The notes: generated by a model from the sequence alone, not told the origin. Shown: positions 55,111-64,000, numbered from the stretch's first letter. The stretch: DNA of 64,000 nucleotides from Paracoccaceae bacterium (GCA_018223125.1 JAAEZA010000006.1:1-64000); one strand, 5' to 3'. Numbers and translations: made by a program.

Positions 55111-55614
55111 ATGTCAGAAAACCGTCTCCCGCACGAAAAAGGATTTCATATCTCCTGGGACCAGATCCATCGGGACAGTCGCGCACTTGCGTGGCGGCTG
55201 GACGGCCACGGGCCGGACGATGGCGCATGGCGCGCGGTTGTTGCGATTACGCGGGGCGGCATGGCCCCTGCCATGATCGCCGCAAGGGAACTGGACATCC
55301 GCACTGTAGACACGATTTCGATCAAATCCTACGACCACCAGTCACAATCCGAAGCGCGAGTGCTGAAGAAACCGGATGACGACCTGATGGGCGATGGCAC
55401 CGGCATCCTGATTATCGACGATCTGGTAGACAGCGGCAAAACGCTCGAAGTGGTGCGCAAATTGTACCCGAACGCCCATTTTGCAACCGTTTACGCAAAA
55501 CCCAAAGGCCGTCCGCAGGTGGATACATTCATCACCGAAGTTTCGCAGGACACATGGATTTTCTTCCCTTGGGATATGGCTCTGCAATATGTTGAACCCT
55601 ACAGGGGCAACTGA
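55111..55614 (+). CDS. gpt: Xanthine phosphoribosyltransferase
   Basis: A 167-residue purine-salvage enzyme. The PRPP-binding motif is [33 protein letters not shown] and the C-terminal [15 protein letters not shown] match E. coli Gpt. The ATG at 55111 is used; the earlier ATG at 55057 would add 18 residues of no resemblance. It abuts the following gene with no spacer. Confidence 0.94.
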   Translation: MSENRLPHEKGFHISWDQIHRDSRALAWRLDGHGPDDGAWRAVVAITRGGMAPAMIAARELDIRTVDTISIKSYDHQSQSEARVLKKPDDDLMGDGTGILIIDDLVDSGKTLEVVRKLYPNAHFATVYAKPKGRPQVDTFITEVSQDTWIFFPWDMALQYVEPYRGN

Positions 55615-56769
55615 ATGGCGCGCAAATCCAATACCCTTGCGCCGGAAACTCTGGCGGCCCAAGCCCTGCGCCATATAGACCCTGCCTCTGGCAGCGTGGT
55701 TCCGCCCATGGTGGCGGCATCGACCTTTGCGCGGGATGAAAACTATGATCTGCGTGAAGGCTATATCTATGCCCGCTACGGCAGTCCGACCACGGCCCAC
55801 GCCGAAGAGATCATCGCCACACTGGAAGGCGCGGATGAAAGCCTGCTGCTGAATTCCGGTATGTCAGCATCGGTTGCAGTGGTCGAAGCCCTGCCCCCGA
55901 ACGCCCATGTGGTGGCCCAGTCGATGATGTATCACGTCGGCTTGCACTGGCTGGACCGTCAGGCCCGACGCGGCGTGATCCGTAAGGATCTGTTCCCTGC
56001 CGGCGACCTTGACGCGCTGGAAGCCGCCTTGATACCGGGTGAAACCAAACTGGTCTGGATCGAAACCCCTGCCAACGGCGACTGGTCGATCACAGACATC
56101 GCCGCCGCCGCCGAACTGGCCCATCGTGCCGGCGCTGTCCTGATGGTGGACAGCACCGCCGCGCCGCCCTGCACGACGAAACCGCTGGATCTGGGGGCGG
56201 ATATTTCCTTCCATTCGGCAACAAAATACATGGGCGGCCATTCCGATTTCACCGCCGGTGTCCTGTCCGCCCGCAAGGACATGCCGCTCTGGGCTGACAT
56301 ACGCGAGGTGCGAAGCTTTCAGGGCACGATCCTGCCCGCGTTTGAATCCTGGCTGCTGATCCGCAGCCTGCGCAGCCTTCATATCCGCTACGAGGCATGC
56401 AGCCGCAATGCGATGGCTTTTGCGCAGCATTTCGCAGCCCATAAGGAAATCGAAGCGGTCCTCTACCCCGGCCTGCCGGATCATCCGGGCCATGATGTGG
56501 CCGCGCGGCAGATGAAAAACGGGTTTGGCGGGATGATGTCCATCCGCGTGAAGGGCAGTGACAGCCGTGCCTTCGAGATGGCAAAGCAGACCAGAGTGTT
56601 TATCCCTGCCACTTCGCTTGGCGGCGTCGAAAGCCTGATCGAACACCGCCGCACCGTTGCCGGAGAAGACAGCGGCATACCAGCAAACCTGCTGCGCATT
56701 TCTATCGGCATCGAAAATATCGACGACCTGATCGCGGATTTCGAACAGGCGCTGGCCGCTACTGCATAA
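55615..56769 (+). CDS. Cystathionine beta-lyase-like Cys/Met metabolism PLP enzyme
   Basis: A 384-residue fold-type I PLP enzyme. The PLP lysine is Lys204 in SATKYMGGHSD; YARYGSPTTAHAEEIIATLE and LLLNSGMSASVAVVEALPP are conserved upstream parts, and VFIPATSLGGVESLIEHRRT is the C-terminal signature. It most resembles MetC-type beta-lyases, but gamma-lyases and gamma-synthases cannot be excluded from sequence alone. The start directly follows the gpt stop, and a ridA gene follows 59 bp later. Confidence 0.9.
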   Translation: MARKSNTLAPETLAAQALRHIDPASGSVVPPMVAASTFARDENYDLREGYIYARYGSPTTAHAEEIIATLEGADESLLLNSGMSASVAVVEALPPNAHVVAQSMMYHVGLHWLDRQARRGVIRKDLFPAGDLDALEAALIPGETKLVWIETPANGDWSITDIAAAAELAHRAGAVLMVDSTAAPPCTTKPLDLGADISFHSATKYMGGHSDFTAGVLSARKDMPLWADIREVRSFQGTILPAFESWLLIRSLRSLHIRYEACSRNAMAFAQHFAAHKEIEAVLYPGLPDHPGHDVAARQMKNGFGGMMSIRVKGSDSRAFEMAKQTRVFIPATSLGGVESLIEHRRTVAGEDSGIPANLLRISIGIENIDDLIADFEQALAATA

Positions 56770-56780
56770 CTCCGTTAACC

Positions 56781-56806
56781 GGCGCCCTCGCAAACAGGTG
56801 GGCGCC
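56781..56806 (+). promoter_or_regulatory. Intercistronic hairpin before ridA
   Basis: GGCGCCC and GGGCGCC form a perfect 7-bp stem with a 12-base loop in the 59-bp gap. No T-run follows, so it is more likely a message-processing or stabilising hairpin than a terminator. AAGAAGGAACG then serves as the ridA ribosome-binding site. Confidence 0.45.
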
Positions 56807-56828
56807 CTGACCCAAGAAGGAACGATCC

Positions 56829-57176
56829 ATGTCAGAAATCACGCGCGCCCACGGAAACGGCCGGATGAGCCAGCTCGTCACCCACGGCGATACCATTTAC
56901 CTTGCCGGACAGGTGGGCACAGCCGGTGCATCGGTGACACAGCAAACACAGGACATTCTGGACAAGATTGACGCCCTGCTGGCAGAGGCCGGATCGGACA
57001 AGACAAAGATCCTGCAAGCGATCATCTGGATGGATGACATGGCGGATTTTGCCGAAATGAACGCGGTTTGGGATGCTTGGGTGCCCCAAGGCAACGAACC
57101 GGCCCGCGCCGCCGGTTCTGCCCATCTGGCAACGCCGGAATACAAGGTGGAAATCATCATCACAGCGGCAAAGTAA
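56829..57176 (+). CDS. RidA-family enamine/imine deaminase
   Basis: A 115-residue YjgF/RidA protein. IYLAGQVGTAG near residue 24 and the conserved Arg93 in NEPARAAGSAHLA mark the family, with Glu108 near the end (YKVEIIITAAK) in the usual place. RidA hydrolyses 2-aminoacrylate released by PLP lyases. Its place right after a C-S lyase gene suggests it clears enamines made by that enzyme, which is an inference. Confidence 0.9.
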   Translation: MSEITRAHGNGRMSQLVTHGDTIYLAGQVGTAGASVTQQTQDILDKIDALLAEAGSDKTKILQAIIWMDDMADFAEMNAVWDAWVPQGNEPARAAGSAHLATPEYKVEIIITAAK

Positions 57177-57230
57177 CCACCGCCACACACTCGTGCCTCC
57201 CGCCAAGGGCGGGCGGCGCCTATACCCCTC

Positions 57231-57842
57231 TCAGACGGCCTTTCGCGCCCTCAGCGCAGCCGAGATCGTCCCGTCATCGAGGTAATCCAGCTCTCCGCCA
57301 ATCGGAACACCCTGCGCCAGAGAGGTCACGGAAACCCCCGCCTCTTCCAGTTGCTCCGCGATATAATGGGCCGTGGTCTGCCCGTCCACGGTGGCATTCA
57401 ACGCAAGGATCACTTCGGTGATTTCCTCGTCCAGCACGCGGCGGATGAGGGCGGGAATGCGCAATTCTTCCGGCCCGACCCCATCCAGTGCAGACAGCGA
57501 CCCGCCCAAGACGTGATAGCGCCCTTTGAACACGCCGGAACGGTCCATCGCCCAAAGATCGGCCACATCCTCGACTACGCAAATCTGTCCGTTGGCACGG
57601 CGGGTATCCTCGCAGATATCACAGCGGTCCCGCGTGCCGATGTTGCCGCAGACCAGACACTCCCGCGCCGTGGCGGCGACTGCAAACATGGCATCCGCCA
57701 GCGGCGTCAGCAGCAGCGCGCGCTTCTTGATCAGATGCAACACGGCACGACGGGCCGAACGGGGCCCCATGCCGGGCAATTTTGCCATCAGGGCGATCAG
57801 CGCGTCAATGTCCTGGTTCTTACTGTCCAAGCCCGTCTCCAT
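57231..57842 (-). CDS. recR: Recombination mediator RecR
   Basis: A 203-residue protein of the RecFOR path. It has the N-terminal HhH ([19 protein letters not shown]), a C4 zinc finger ([16 protein letters not shown]) and a Toprim domain ([17 protein letters not shown]). The ATG at 57842 gives the usual length; a GTG 13 codons upstream would be another possibility. ebfC lies 79 bp upstream on the same strand, the usual neighbour. Confidence 0.96.
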   Translation of the reverse strand: METGLDSKNQDIDALIALMAKLPGMGPRSARRAVLHLIKKRALLLTPLADAMFAVAATARECLVCGNIGTRDRCDICEDTRRANGQICVVEDVADLWAMDRSGVFKGRYHVLGGSLSALDGVGPEELRIPALIRRVLDEEITEVILALNATVDGQTTAHYIAEQLEEAGVSVTSLAQGVPIGGELDYLDDGTISAALRARKAV

Positions 57843-57921
57843 TTTCGTCAAATATCCCCCGCGGAGCGATCCCGAAACCACCGGAACCGCACCGTGACAG
57901 GGAATTGACCACCCGACCGGA

Positions 57922-58266
57922 TCAGAAGGGCAGTTTCATACCTTCAGGCAGGTTTAACCCTTCGGTCACTTTGCCCATTTCCGCCTGCGCGGTTTCCGCA
58001 GCGCGGGCCTGACCATCCTTGATCGCCGCCACGATCAGATCCTCGACCACTTCCTTGTCATCGGCAACAAACAGGCTCGGGTCGATATTGATGCCTTTGA
58101 CATCGCCCTTGGCCGTCACGGTAACTTTCACCATACCGGCACCGGCTTCACCTTCGACGGTGATCTCGTCCAGTCTGGCCTGTGCCTCGGCCATCTTGCC
58201 TTGCATTTCCTGCGCCTGTTTCATGATCTTGGCCATGTCGCCAAGTCCGCCTAAACCCTTCAGCAT
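57922..58266 (-). CDS. YbaB/EbfC-family nucleoid-associated protein
   Basis: A 114-residue DNA-binding protein. The Met-rich coiled N-terminus ([20 protein letters not shown]) and the core [21 protein letters not shown] are the YbaB signature. It forms tweezer-like dimers on DNA. It sits just before recR, but dnaX, its usual upstream neighbour, is replaced here by a MATE transporter gene. Confidence 0.95.
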   Translation of the reverse strand: MLKGLGGLGDMAKIMKQAQEMQGKMAEAQARLDEITVEGEAGAGMVKVTVTAKGDVKGINIDPSLFVADDKEVVEDLIVAAIKDGQARAAETAQAEMGKVTEGLNLPEGMKLPF

Positions 58267-58358
58267 TGCTTTACTCCTGCAAATTCGATCCGCCTCTCAT
58301 TACCCTGCATCGCTGTGCGTCACAAGATAAGCTCTTAGGTAAGACGTTTGCGGGTGGT

Positions 58359-59726
58359 TCAACCCCGTGCATGCAGATTTCGCACAAAACGCGCGGCCCA
58401 GATCATCGCAGCAGTGCCCGCCAGAACCGCCGCCAGCGCCTGTCCGTAGACCACGCCTGGCGCGGCCAGCCATTTACCCATCAATACGCAGCATGGAAAG
58501 ATCAGCACGCCGTCACGCAGCCAGTTGCAGGCGGTGGAATAGATCGGGCGCCCCAGATTGTTAAAGGCCGCGTTGGACACAAACAGCGCACCGGTAAACA
58601 TATAGCCGCCTGCCCCGACCAGCATGAAAGCCATCAGCACTTCTGCTGCGGTTCCTTCCAGCCCGAACAATCGGGCAACAGGATTGCGCAGCAGGGCAAG
58701 AAGGCTCCAACTTACCAGCGTATAGAGCGCGCAGAACTTCAGCGCGTCCCGATAGGCCTGTTGGACACGGTCAAATTGCCCCGCCCCGAAATTCTGCCCG
58801 ATTATGCCGCCAATCGCCCCCGAGAGCGAGAATATGCCGCCAAAGGCCAGCACGGCCAGACGGCTGACCACCGCCCAGCCTGCCACGGCTGCATCGCCGT
58901 AGGCACTGATCACTTTGGTCAGGATGTAATTGCCGAACGGCGTGGACAACTGGGTCATAACAGCCGGAACGGCGATCATTAGGAAGGGGCGCAGCAACTG
59001 GCGCATCACGGTGCGGTTGACGGGTCCAACCATGTCATAGACGCGGATTACGAACCAGACGGACAGGGCCGCCGACAATCCGCGCGAGATGACGATACCC
59101 CAAGCGGCCCCGTCAAACCCCATACCAAGCCCGATGATCAGCACCGGATCAATCACCATAGCCATCAGCCCCGCGGACATGGTGACAGCCATAGAGCGCA
59201 CCGCATCCCCGATAGAGCGCAGCACGGCCGATCCGACCATGCCCAGCGCCATGAACGGCAGGCTCGGCACACTGATGGACAAAAACCGCGCGGCATCCGC
59301 CTGCGTTTGGCCTTCGGCCCCCGCAAAGGCGAGGATTTCAAAACGGAACACCAGAACCAGCGTCGCCATGACCATCTGGAAAACAAAGGTAAATATGGCC
59401 GCACTGGTGGTTTGCTGACGGGCCAGTCCGGTCTTGCCCTGCCCGATGGATTTCGAAACCAGCGCCATGTTGGCAATCATCAGCCCGATGCCGGTCGAGA
59501 TGGTGAAAAACTGGATGGTCCACGCAAAGCCCAGCGCCGCCACCAGCCCCTGGTCCCCCAGCGTACTAACCCAGAACAGCGTTGCCACATCCACAAGGAA
59601 CATGAACACCAGCCCGAGCGATCCTGTCAGCGTCATGACAACCACATGGCGCATGATCGATCCGGTCAGAAAGCGTGCCTTCTTGTCCGGCTCTTCTGCC
59701 GGCACATCGGTTTCGGTCCCTGACAT
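58359..59726 (-). CDS. MATE-family efflux transporter
   Basis: A 455-residue inner-membrane protein with about 12 helices in two homologous halves (first from LTGSIMRHVVVMTLTGSLGL, second from VNRTVMRQLLRPFLMIAVPA). IGQNFGAGQFDRVQQAYRDA is the conserved MATE loop. Such proteins use Na+ or H+ to expel cationic drugs or metabolites. The ATG at 59726 is adjacent to the stop of the MFS gene on the same strand, so the two are probably co-transcribed. Confidence 0.9.
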   Translation of the reverse strand: MSGTETDVPAEEPDKKARFLTGSIMRHVVVMTLTGSLGLVFMFLVDVATLFWVSTLGDQGLVAALGFAWTIQFFTISTGIGLMIANMALVSKSIGQGKTGLARQQTTSAAIFTFVFQMVMATLVLVFRFEILAFAGAEGQTQADAARFLSISVPSLPFMALGMVGSAVLRSIGDAVRSMAVTMSAGLMAMVIDPVLIIGLGMGFDGAAWGIVISRGLSAALSVWFVIRVYDMVGPVNRTVMRQLLRPFLMIAVPAVMTQLSTPFGNYILTKVISAYGDAAVAGWAVVSRLAVLAFGGIFSLSGAIGGIIGQNFGAGQFDRVQQAYRDALKFCALYTLVSWSLLALLRNPVARLFGLEGTAAEVLMAFMLVGAGGYMFTGALFVSNAAFNNLGRPIYSTACNWLRDGVLIFPCCVLMGKWLAAPGVVYGQALAAVLAGTAAMIWAARFVRNLHARG

Positions 59727-59727
59727 G

Positions 59728-60969
59728 CTATTCCGCAGCCTCCGCAGGCAGAACAGTTCGTGCAAAGACGGTTTCATACCCCATGCGCGGATGGCGCGGG
59801 ATCATCAGGGACAGGATCAGCGACAGCAGCGCAACAGATGCGGCAAAAATGAAGACTGCCGCCGGAGAAACCAGCCACAAATACCCCAGCATCGCAGGCA
59901 AAAGCACCGCGCCGATGTGATTAATTGTAAAGGCAACCGCTGCTGTAGGCGCAATATCGGAGGGGTGGGCGATTTTCTGGAAGTAAGTTTTCTGCGCAAA
60001 GGCCAGCGCAAAGAACAGGTGGTCGATCACGTAAAGCGCCGCAGCAACCAGAACGCCCCAACCGAACATGTAGATGCCCCCGTAGGCACAAAACACAAGG
60101 ATCAGCCCGATGTATTCAAACACCAGCGCGTTGCGCTCTCCGACGCGGGACACGAACTGCCCCATCAGCGGTGCAAAGATCATATTGGCGACATAGTTGA
60201 TCAGGAACAGCGCCGTGACCTCATGCACTTCAAACCCGAACCGTTCCACCATCATAAAGGCGGCAAAGACCATGAAGATCTGCCGCCGCGCCCCTGCCGC
60301 CGCCTGAAGGCTGTAATACAGCCAGTAGCGTTTGCGCAGGATCATCTTATTGTGCTGCTTATGGGGGGCTTCAAACGTGGGATAGGCCAGCCAGCAGAAC
60401 AGCGTCAGCACCACGGCCACACCGCCGCCGATCAAATAGATCGTGTTGTAATCCCAGCCCAGTATCTTCCAGACCAGCACGATAGAGCCATAGGCAATCA
60501 GCGAGGCCGCAGAGCCGATTGCCACCATCCAGCCGAGCACTTGGGGCGCGCGGTCCTTGCTGATCCATTGCAGTTCCAAGGACATCTTGACGGTCTCATA
60601 GTAGTGAAAACCGATAGAGCCGATCATCGTTGTTACCATCAGCCCCAAAAAGCTGGGGAACCAGGCTGTCACGGCGACAGCGATTCCCAGCGCCAGAAGC
60701 GATACCACCGCCAGCACCTGTTCGCGCACGAACCAAAGAACATAAATCACACCAATGGCGAGAAAGCCCGGAATCTCGCGAATCGAATGCAGCCAGCCGA
60801 TTTTTGATCCGTCGAAATGCGCCACTTCGATTACGAAGTTATTCAGCAGCGCCAACCACGTAGAAAAGGCCAGCGGCATGACAAAGGCCATAAGCCCGAG
60901 CAGGACCACGGGCCGCCGCCAGAGCGGGAGTTCATGGGCATCTGCGATTTTCACGGCTGTACTGTACAT
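59728..60969 (-). CDS. MFS transporter
   Basis: A 413-residue membrane protein with about 12 helices. A charged loop with KDRAPQVLGWMVAIGSAASL lies between helices 4 and 5, and FVSRVGERNALVFEYIGLIL is the second-half loop. It has no close resemblance to a known substrate group. The ATG at 60969 has AGAGGA upstream. Its last codon lies one base from the MATE start, suggesting joint expression. Confidence 0.85.
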   Translation of the reverse strand: MYSTAVKIADAHELPLWRRPVVLLGLMAFVMPLAFSTWLALLNNFVIEVAHFDGSKIGWLHSIREIPGFLAIGVIYVLWFVREQVLAVVSLLALGIAVAVTAWFPSFLGLMVTTMIGSIGFHYYETVKMSLELQWISKDRAPQVLGWMVAIGSAASLIAYGSIVLVWKILGWDYNTIYLIGGGVAVVLTLFCWLAYPTFEAPHKQHNKMILRKRYWLYYSLQAAAGARRQIFMVFAAFMMVERFGFEVHEVTALFLINYVANMIFAPLMGQFVSRVGERNALVFEYIGLILVFCAYGGIYMFGWGVLVAAALYVIDHLFFALAFAQKTYFQKIAHPSDIAPTAAVAFTINHIGAVLLPAMLGYLWLVSPAAVFIFAASVALLSLILSLMIPRHPRMGYETVFARTVLPAEAAE

Positions 60970-61090
60970 GGGTAAATCCTCTCCGGACCGTGATGCGCGG
61001 ACCGGAAATTTGTCCATCCCAAAACGGTTCTGCCTCTCCAATGACGGGAAATGGCAGATTAATCCAGACCAAAAGCCTCTGACACCCGAA

Positions 61091-61768
61091 TTACGCGGGG
61101 ACGATCTCGCCCGCTTCCAGCCGGACCATCCGGTCCATTCGCGCGGCCAGTTCCAGATTGTGGGTGGCAATCAAGGCAGCCATGCCCGAAGCCCGCACCA
61201 GTTCCATCAAGGCTGCGAACACCGTGTCCGAGGTGTTGGGATCAAGGTTGCCTGTCGGTTCATCCGCCAGCAGAAGCCGTGGCCTGTTGGCCAGCGCACG
61301 GCAAAAGGCAACACGCTGCTGTTCCCCGCCGGACAGTTCGCCCGGGCGGTGACTGGCGCGATCCTTCAGGCCGACCCGTTCAAGCAGTTCCTGCGCGTGT
61401 GCTTCGGCTTCAGACTTTGAAACCCCGTTAGCCAGTTGCGGCAGGACCACGTTTTCCAGTCCGGTAAATTCCTGCAACAGGTGATGGAACTGGTAAACAA
61501 ACCCCACATCCTGCCGGCGCAACCGTGTGCGTGCGCGATCCCCTCCACCGACAAGCTTGCCCCCGATCTTCACTTCGCCTGTATCAGGTGTATCAAGCAG
61601 CCCCGCAATATGCAGCAGCGTGGATTTACCCGCACCCGACGGGGCAACCATCGCCACCACTTCGCCTTCGGCCAGTGCCAGATCAACGCCGTTCAGCACG
61701 CGCACTTCTGTCGGTTTACCAAGATTGTACCCCTTGGTGATCCCGCTCAATTCAAGTGCCTTATTCAT
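61091..61768 (-). CDS. lolD: Lipoprotein-releasing ABC transporter ATP-binding subunit LolD
   Basis: A 225-residue MacB/LolD-type ATPase energising release of lipoproteins from the inner membrane to LolA. Walker A is APSGAGKST, the signature [15 protein letters not shown], Walker [13 protein letters not shown]. Its ATG (ATGAATAA context) and ribosome-binding site AGAGG lie inside the first copy of a 25-bp direct repeat shared with the end of lolC. 83 bp separate it from the lolC stop. Confidence 0.95.
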   Translation of the reverse strand: MNKALELSGITKGYNLGKPTEVRVLNGVDLALAEGEVVAMVAPSGAGKSTLLHIAGLLDTPDTGEVKIGGKLVGGGDRARTRLRRQDVGFVYQFHHLLQEFTGLENVVLPQLANGVSKSEAEAHAQELLERVGLKDRASHRPGELSGGEQQRVAFCRALANRPRLLLADEPTGNLDPNTSDTVFAALMELVRASGMAALIATHNLELAARMDRMVRLEAGEIVPA

Positions 61769-61859
61769 AGCGCAGCGCCTCTACACACAGGCAAACCTGT
61801 TTGCCTGATCCGCTCAATGGGGGACATTTCAGCCGTTTCACGCGAGACTTTTTATTCAT
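61761..61859 (-). CDS. Possible 32-residue micro-ORF between lolC and lolD
   Basis: Starting at the ATG inside the right repeat (61857-61859), a frame of 32 codons runs without a stop to the left repeat. It opens [11 protein letters not shown], begins like LolD (MNK) and ends VEALRYE-stop exactly like LolC. Both ends overlap the neighbours in an ATGAATAA, and the AGAGG site is kept. It may be translated as a coupling peptide or be a chance product of the duplication; there is no known relative. Confidence 0.3.
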   Translation of the reverse strand: MNKKSRVKRLKCPPLSGSGKQVCLCVEALRYE

Positions 61860-61876
61860 AGCGCAGCGCCTCTACA
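61761..61876 (-). repeat. 25-bp direct repeat flanking a 66-bp spacer between lolC and lolD
   Basis: The same 25 bases occur at 61761-61785 and 61852-61876. The right copy encodes the last residues of LolC and its stop; the left copy carries the lolD ribosome-binding site and start. The spacer contains a perfect 20-bp palindrome (61788-61807; CAGGCAAAC/GTTTGCCTG around CT). This looks like a small segmental duplication or an insertion that pushed apart genes that once overlapped at ATGAATAA. Confidence 0.85.
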
Positions 61877-63135
61877 GGGTTCATGCGGGCGGCGCGGCGG
61901 GCGGGAAAATAAGTCGCTCCGAACGCCAGCCCGAGGGAGAGGATCACAGCACTTGCGACATCACCGAATTGCAGTTCCGCCGGAAGCGTAGACAACATGC
62001 GCACTGAAGGATCCCAGACGCCGCCACCGGCAACGAGATTAACAAAGTTGAAGATCGGGTCGATATAGATCGAAAACAGGCAGCCGAGGATCACCCCGAG
62101 GATTGTTCCCACCACGCCGATTGAAGCGCCGCAAATGAAGAAAACCCGCAGGATCGACCCTTGCGTCAGCCCCATCGTGCGCAGGATACCCACATCGCGC
62201 CCCTTGTTCTTGACCAGCATGATCAGGCCGGACACGATATTCATGGATGCGATCAGCACCAGAATGGAGAGGATAATAAACATGATGTTGTCCTCCATCT
62301 CCAGCGCCCGCAGGAAGCCGCCGCTGGCATTCTTCCATGTCCAGACCAGCGTATTGTCACCCGCTGCCGCCATAAGCGGCTCTACCATCCTGCCGATATC
62401 GTCAGGGTTTTCGACCTGCACTTCAAATTCGTCCACCACTCCGTCGCGGTTGAAATAAATCTGCGCCTCGCTCATCGGCATGTAGACGCGGGTGCGATCA
62501 ATGTCATAGCGCCCCACCCCGAAGATATAGACCACTTCAAAGGCGCTGACCCGCGGGCTGGTGCCAAAGGCGGTTTTGATCCCGTCCGGTGAAATCAGCG
62601 TGATCTTATCCCCGAGCGCAAGATCCAGTTCCCGTGCGATACCAAGCCCGATGGCAACGCCTTTGTTGAAATTCTCAAGATTGCCCAGTCGGGTTTCAGG
62701 GTTCACGACAAGGGGGATCGTCTTGATGTCCTCGAAACGCTCTCCAAAGACCTCGACGCCGGTGTTGCGCCCGTTGGCCGAAGCCATCACCTGCCCCTTC
62801 ACAACAGGGGCCGCCCGCACAACACCCTCCACCGCGCGCAGGTTCTCTGCAATCGGGTCGAAATCCGCAAAAGTGCGCACGGTGCGGTTGTTTTCATCCA
62901 GATGGGGCGAGACATAGACCGTGGCATGGGCATTCGCCCCAAGGATCGTGTTGGTAAATTCGGTGCGGAACCCGCTGCGCACGGCCATTGTCGCGATCAG
63001 CGCGAAGACCGCCAGCGTAATTCCGATCAGCGAAATCCACGTCATCACAGACACACCACCTTCGCGGCGTTTGGCCCGCAGGTAGCGCCACGCGATCAGC
63101 CACTCGAAAGGGGCGAAGGGAGGTGTTGTTCTCAT
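61852..63135 (-). CDS. Lipoprotein-releasing ABC transporter permease, LolC/LolE type
   Basis: A 427-residue membrane protein with four helices: one N-terminal (WISLIGITLAVFALIATMAV), then a large periplasmic domain (about 50-265), then three near the C-terminus (IMFIILSILVLIASMNIVSG onward). It opens FEWLIAWRYLRAKRREGG and contains NKGRDVGILRTMG, both typical of LolC/LolE. Alphaproteobacteria commonly use a single LolC/E-like (LolF) permease; only one is present here. The start overlaps the DUF2937 stop by 4 bp. Confidence 0.93.
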   Translation of the reverse strand: MRTTPPFAPFEWLIAWRYLRAKRREGGVSVMTWISLIGITLAVFALIATMAVRSGFRTEFTNTILGANAHATVYVSPHLDENNRTVRTFADFDPIAENLRAVEGVVRAAPVVKGQVMASANGRNTGVEVFGERFEDIKTIPLVVNPETRLGNLENFNKGVAIGLGIARELDLALGDKITLISPDGIKTAFGTSPRVSAFEVVYIFGVGRYDIDRTRVYMPMSEAQIYFNRDGVVDEFEVQVENPDDIGRMVEPLMAAAGDNTLVWTWKNASGGFLRALEMEDNIMFIILSILVLIASMNIVSGLIMLVKNKGRDVGILRTMGLTQGSILRVFFICGASIGVVGTILGVILGCLFSIYIDPIFNFVNLVAGGGVWDPSVRMLSTLPAELQFGDVASAVILSLGLAFGATYFPARRAARMNPVEALRYE

Positions 63136-63629
63136 GGTGTTACCTCTGACAGCGAGCGCTTGCGGCGGCCAAACAAAAGCCCCAAGCCACGCAAAAGGCC
63201 GAAGCCTGCAAGAAATCCGCCCATAGCGAAAATAAATCCGTCAATGGTAAGGGGTAAGGCAGGCCGGTAATCCTGCCATGCGCGGGTTGCAATCCGCGGG
63301 TCCGAGAAGCGGGTCACACGGGCCAGACGATCAAACGGACCGGCCCCCGCCAGAACCGCCAGATCTGCTTCCAGCCGTTCCAGACGGGTAAATGTTCCCG
63401 TCATGTCCCTTTGCCGCGCCTTCTGAAAGGCATTGCCGGTCATGGAATCGAGCGCCTGCTGACGTGTCAGCCCGACGCTCTGCGCGCTTTTGTCGAAATC
63501 CGCTGCAACCAGACGCAGTTCGTCCACGGCACCGCCAAGGCGCTGCACATATTGCTGCGTGTATTCAGGGAATTGCGATGCGGCAACCAACAGGATCACC
63601 CCACCTCCCAAGTTTAGTATCTGCCCCAT
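63132..63629 (-). CDS. DUF2937 membrane protein
   Basis: A 165-residue protein with a hydrophobic N-terminus (LNLGGGVILLVAASQFPEY), a helical soluble middle (about 30-120) and a C-terminal membrane segment (IDGFIFAMGGFLAGFGLL) followed by basic residues GRRKRS. This fits DUF2937, function unknown, found between proS and lolC in Rhodobacterales. It starts 13 bp after proS and overlaps lolC by 4 bp. Confidence 0.75.
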   Translation of the reverse strand: MGQILNLGGGVILLVAASQFPEYTQQYVQRLGGAVDELRLVAADFDKSAQSVGLTRQQALDSMTGNAFQKARQRDMTGTFTRLERLEADLAVLAGAGPFDRLARVTRFSDPRIATRAWQDYRPALPLTIDGFIFAMGGFLAGFGLLRGLGLLFGRRKRSLSEVTP

Positions 63630-63642
63630 GGGACCGCCTGTA

Positions 63643-64000
63643 TCAAGCGCCCGCGTAAATGTCCTTTACCCGTGCCACTGCTTCTGCCGGTGTCATTTCC
63701 GTGCTTTCCCCCGTCTTGCGCGAGGTGAGTTCGACAACACCGTTTTTCAAACCTCTGGGGCCTACTGTAATACGCCAGGGCAAACCAATCAAATCCATTG
63801 TTGCGAATTTGCCCCCTGCCCGTTCCTTGCGGTCATCATAAAGCGGTTCCAGACCGGCAGCGGTAAACTCTTTGTAAAGGCTTTCACATGCCGCATCGGC
63901 TTCTTCATCGCCCTGTTTCAGGTTCACAATACCGACGTGATAGGGGGTCACGCCCTCGGGCCAGATGATGCCTTTGTCGTCGTGGCTGGCCTCGATGATC
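63643..64000 (-). CDS. proS: Prolyl-tRNA synthetase (partial, C-terminal part)
   Basis: About 118 C-terminal residues are visible; the gene enters from the right edge. The sequence [20 protein letters not shown] is the start of the anticodon-binding domain, followed by [20 protein letters not shown] and [20 protein letters not shown], typical of ProRS. The short C-terminus without a zinc domain and the alphaproteobacterial context suggest the form lacking the editing insertion, but that region is outside the window. Confidence 0.93.
   Translation of the reverse strand, partial: IIEASHDDKGIIWPEGVTPYHVGIVNLKQGDEEADAACESLYKEFTAAGLEPLYDDRKERAGGKFATMDLIGLPWRITVGPRGLKNGVVELTSRKTGESTEMTPAEAVARVKDIYAGA

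Noticed and set aside
1-64000. Insertion sequences, CRISPR arrays, rRNA genes
   Set aside because: No transposase-like product, no regularly spaced repeats and no rRNA-like stretch was seen anywhere in the window.

Overview
The window looks like chromosomal DNA of an alphaproteobacterium of the Rhodobacterales (Roseobacter-like). This rests on protein resemblance and gene order recalled from the group, not on a search: a long adenosylcobalamin-dependent ribonucleotide reductase, a double cold-shock-domain protein followed by a DUF192 protein, the proS-DUF2937-lolC-lolD order, an Entner-Doudoroff edd-eda pair, a urea-type ABC transporter, and many tight 4-bp overlaps (ATGA or GTGA). No insertion sequence, prophage, CRISPR array or rRNA operon was seen. 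Two tRNA genes are present, Thr(CGU) and Pro(UGG).

Layout. 1-7.7 kb: an IclR regulator cut by the left edge, a MarR/HpaR-type regulator, an L,D-transpeptidase, aspS, a methyltransferase, a pabB-pabC folate pair, a lytic transglycosylase lipoprotein and a histidine phosphatase. 7.8-13.1 kb: carB, then a translationally coupled GNAT acyltransferase and LuxR-type regulator (a candidate signalling pair), then a small XRE regulator. 13.1-19.4 kb: a 750-bp stretch without genes, tdk, rpmB, meaB, a DUF3108 protein and hrpB. 19.4-23.5 kb: a glycosyltransferase, an EamA transporter, wrbA and a LysR regulator.

23.5-35.0 kb is the most distinctive part. A MarR regulator heads a leftward operon: creatininase-family amidohydrolase, ketopantoate reductase-like protein, SDR, M20 peptidase, EamA transporter. 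Divergent from it runs a complete dipeptide-type ABC importer ending in an RraA-like gene that keeps the aldolase signature. Two near-identical palindromes, 53 bp apart, bracket mirror-image candidate promoters in the shared intergenic region. This looks like one regulon for import and breakdown of an amide- or peptide-like compound whose identity the sequence does not reveal.

35.0-41 kb: a urea-type ABC transporter (urtABCDE) with no urease genes in the window. 41.3-48.7 kb: tRNA-Thr, an MFS transporter, a membrane-anchored RTX calcium-binding protein, nrdJ with a probable pair of NrdR boxes upstream, and tRNA-Pro. 48.7-57.2 kb: DUF192, csp, pdxH, fabI, an SDR, eda-edd with a perfect LacI-type palindrome upstream, gpt, a PLP-dependent C-S lyase and ridA. 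57.2-64 kb: recR, ebfC, MATE and MFS transporters, lolD, lolC, DUF2937 and the 3' end of proS. Between lolC and lolD a 25-bp direct repeat creates a 32-codon chimeric ORF whose ends overlap both neighbours.
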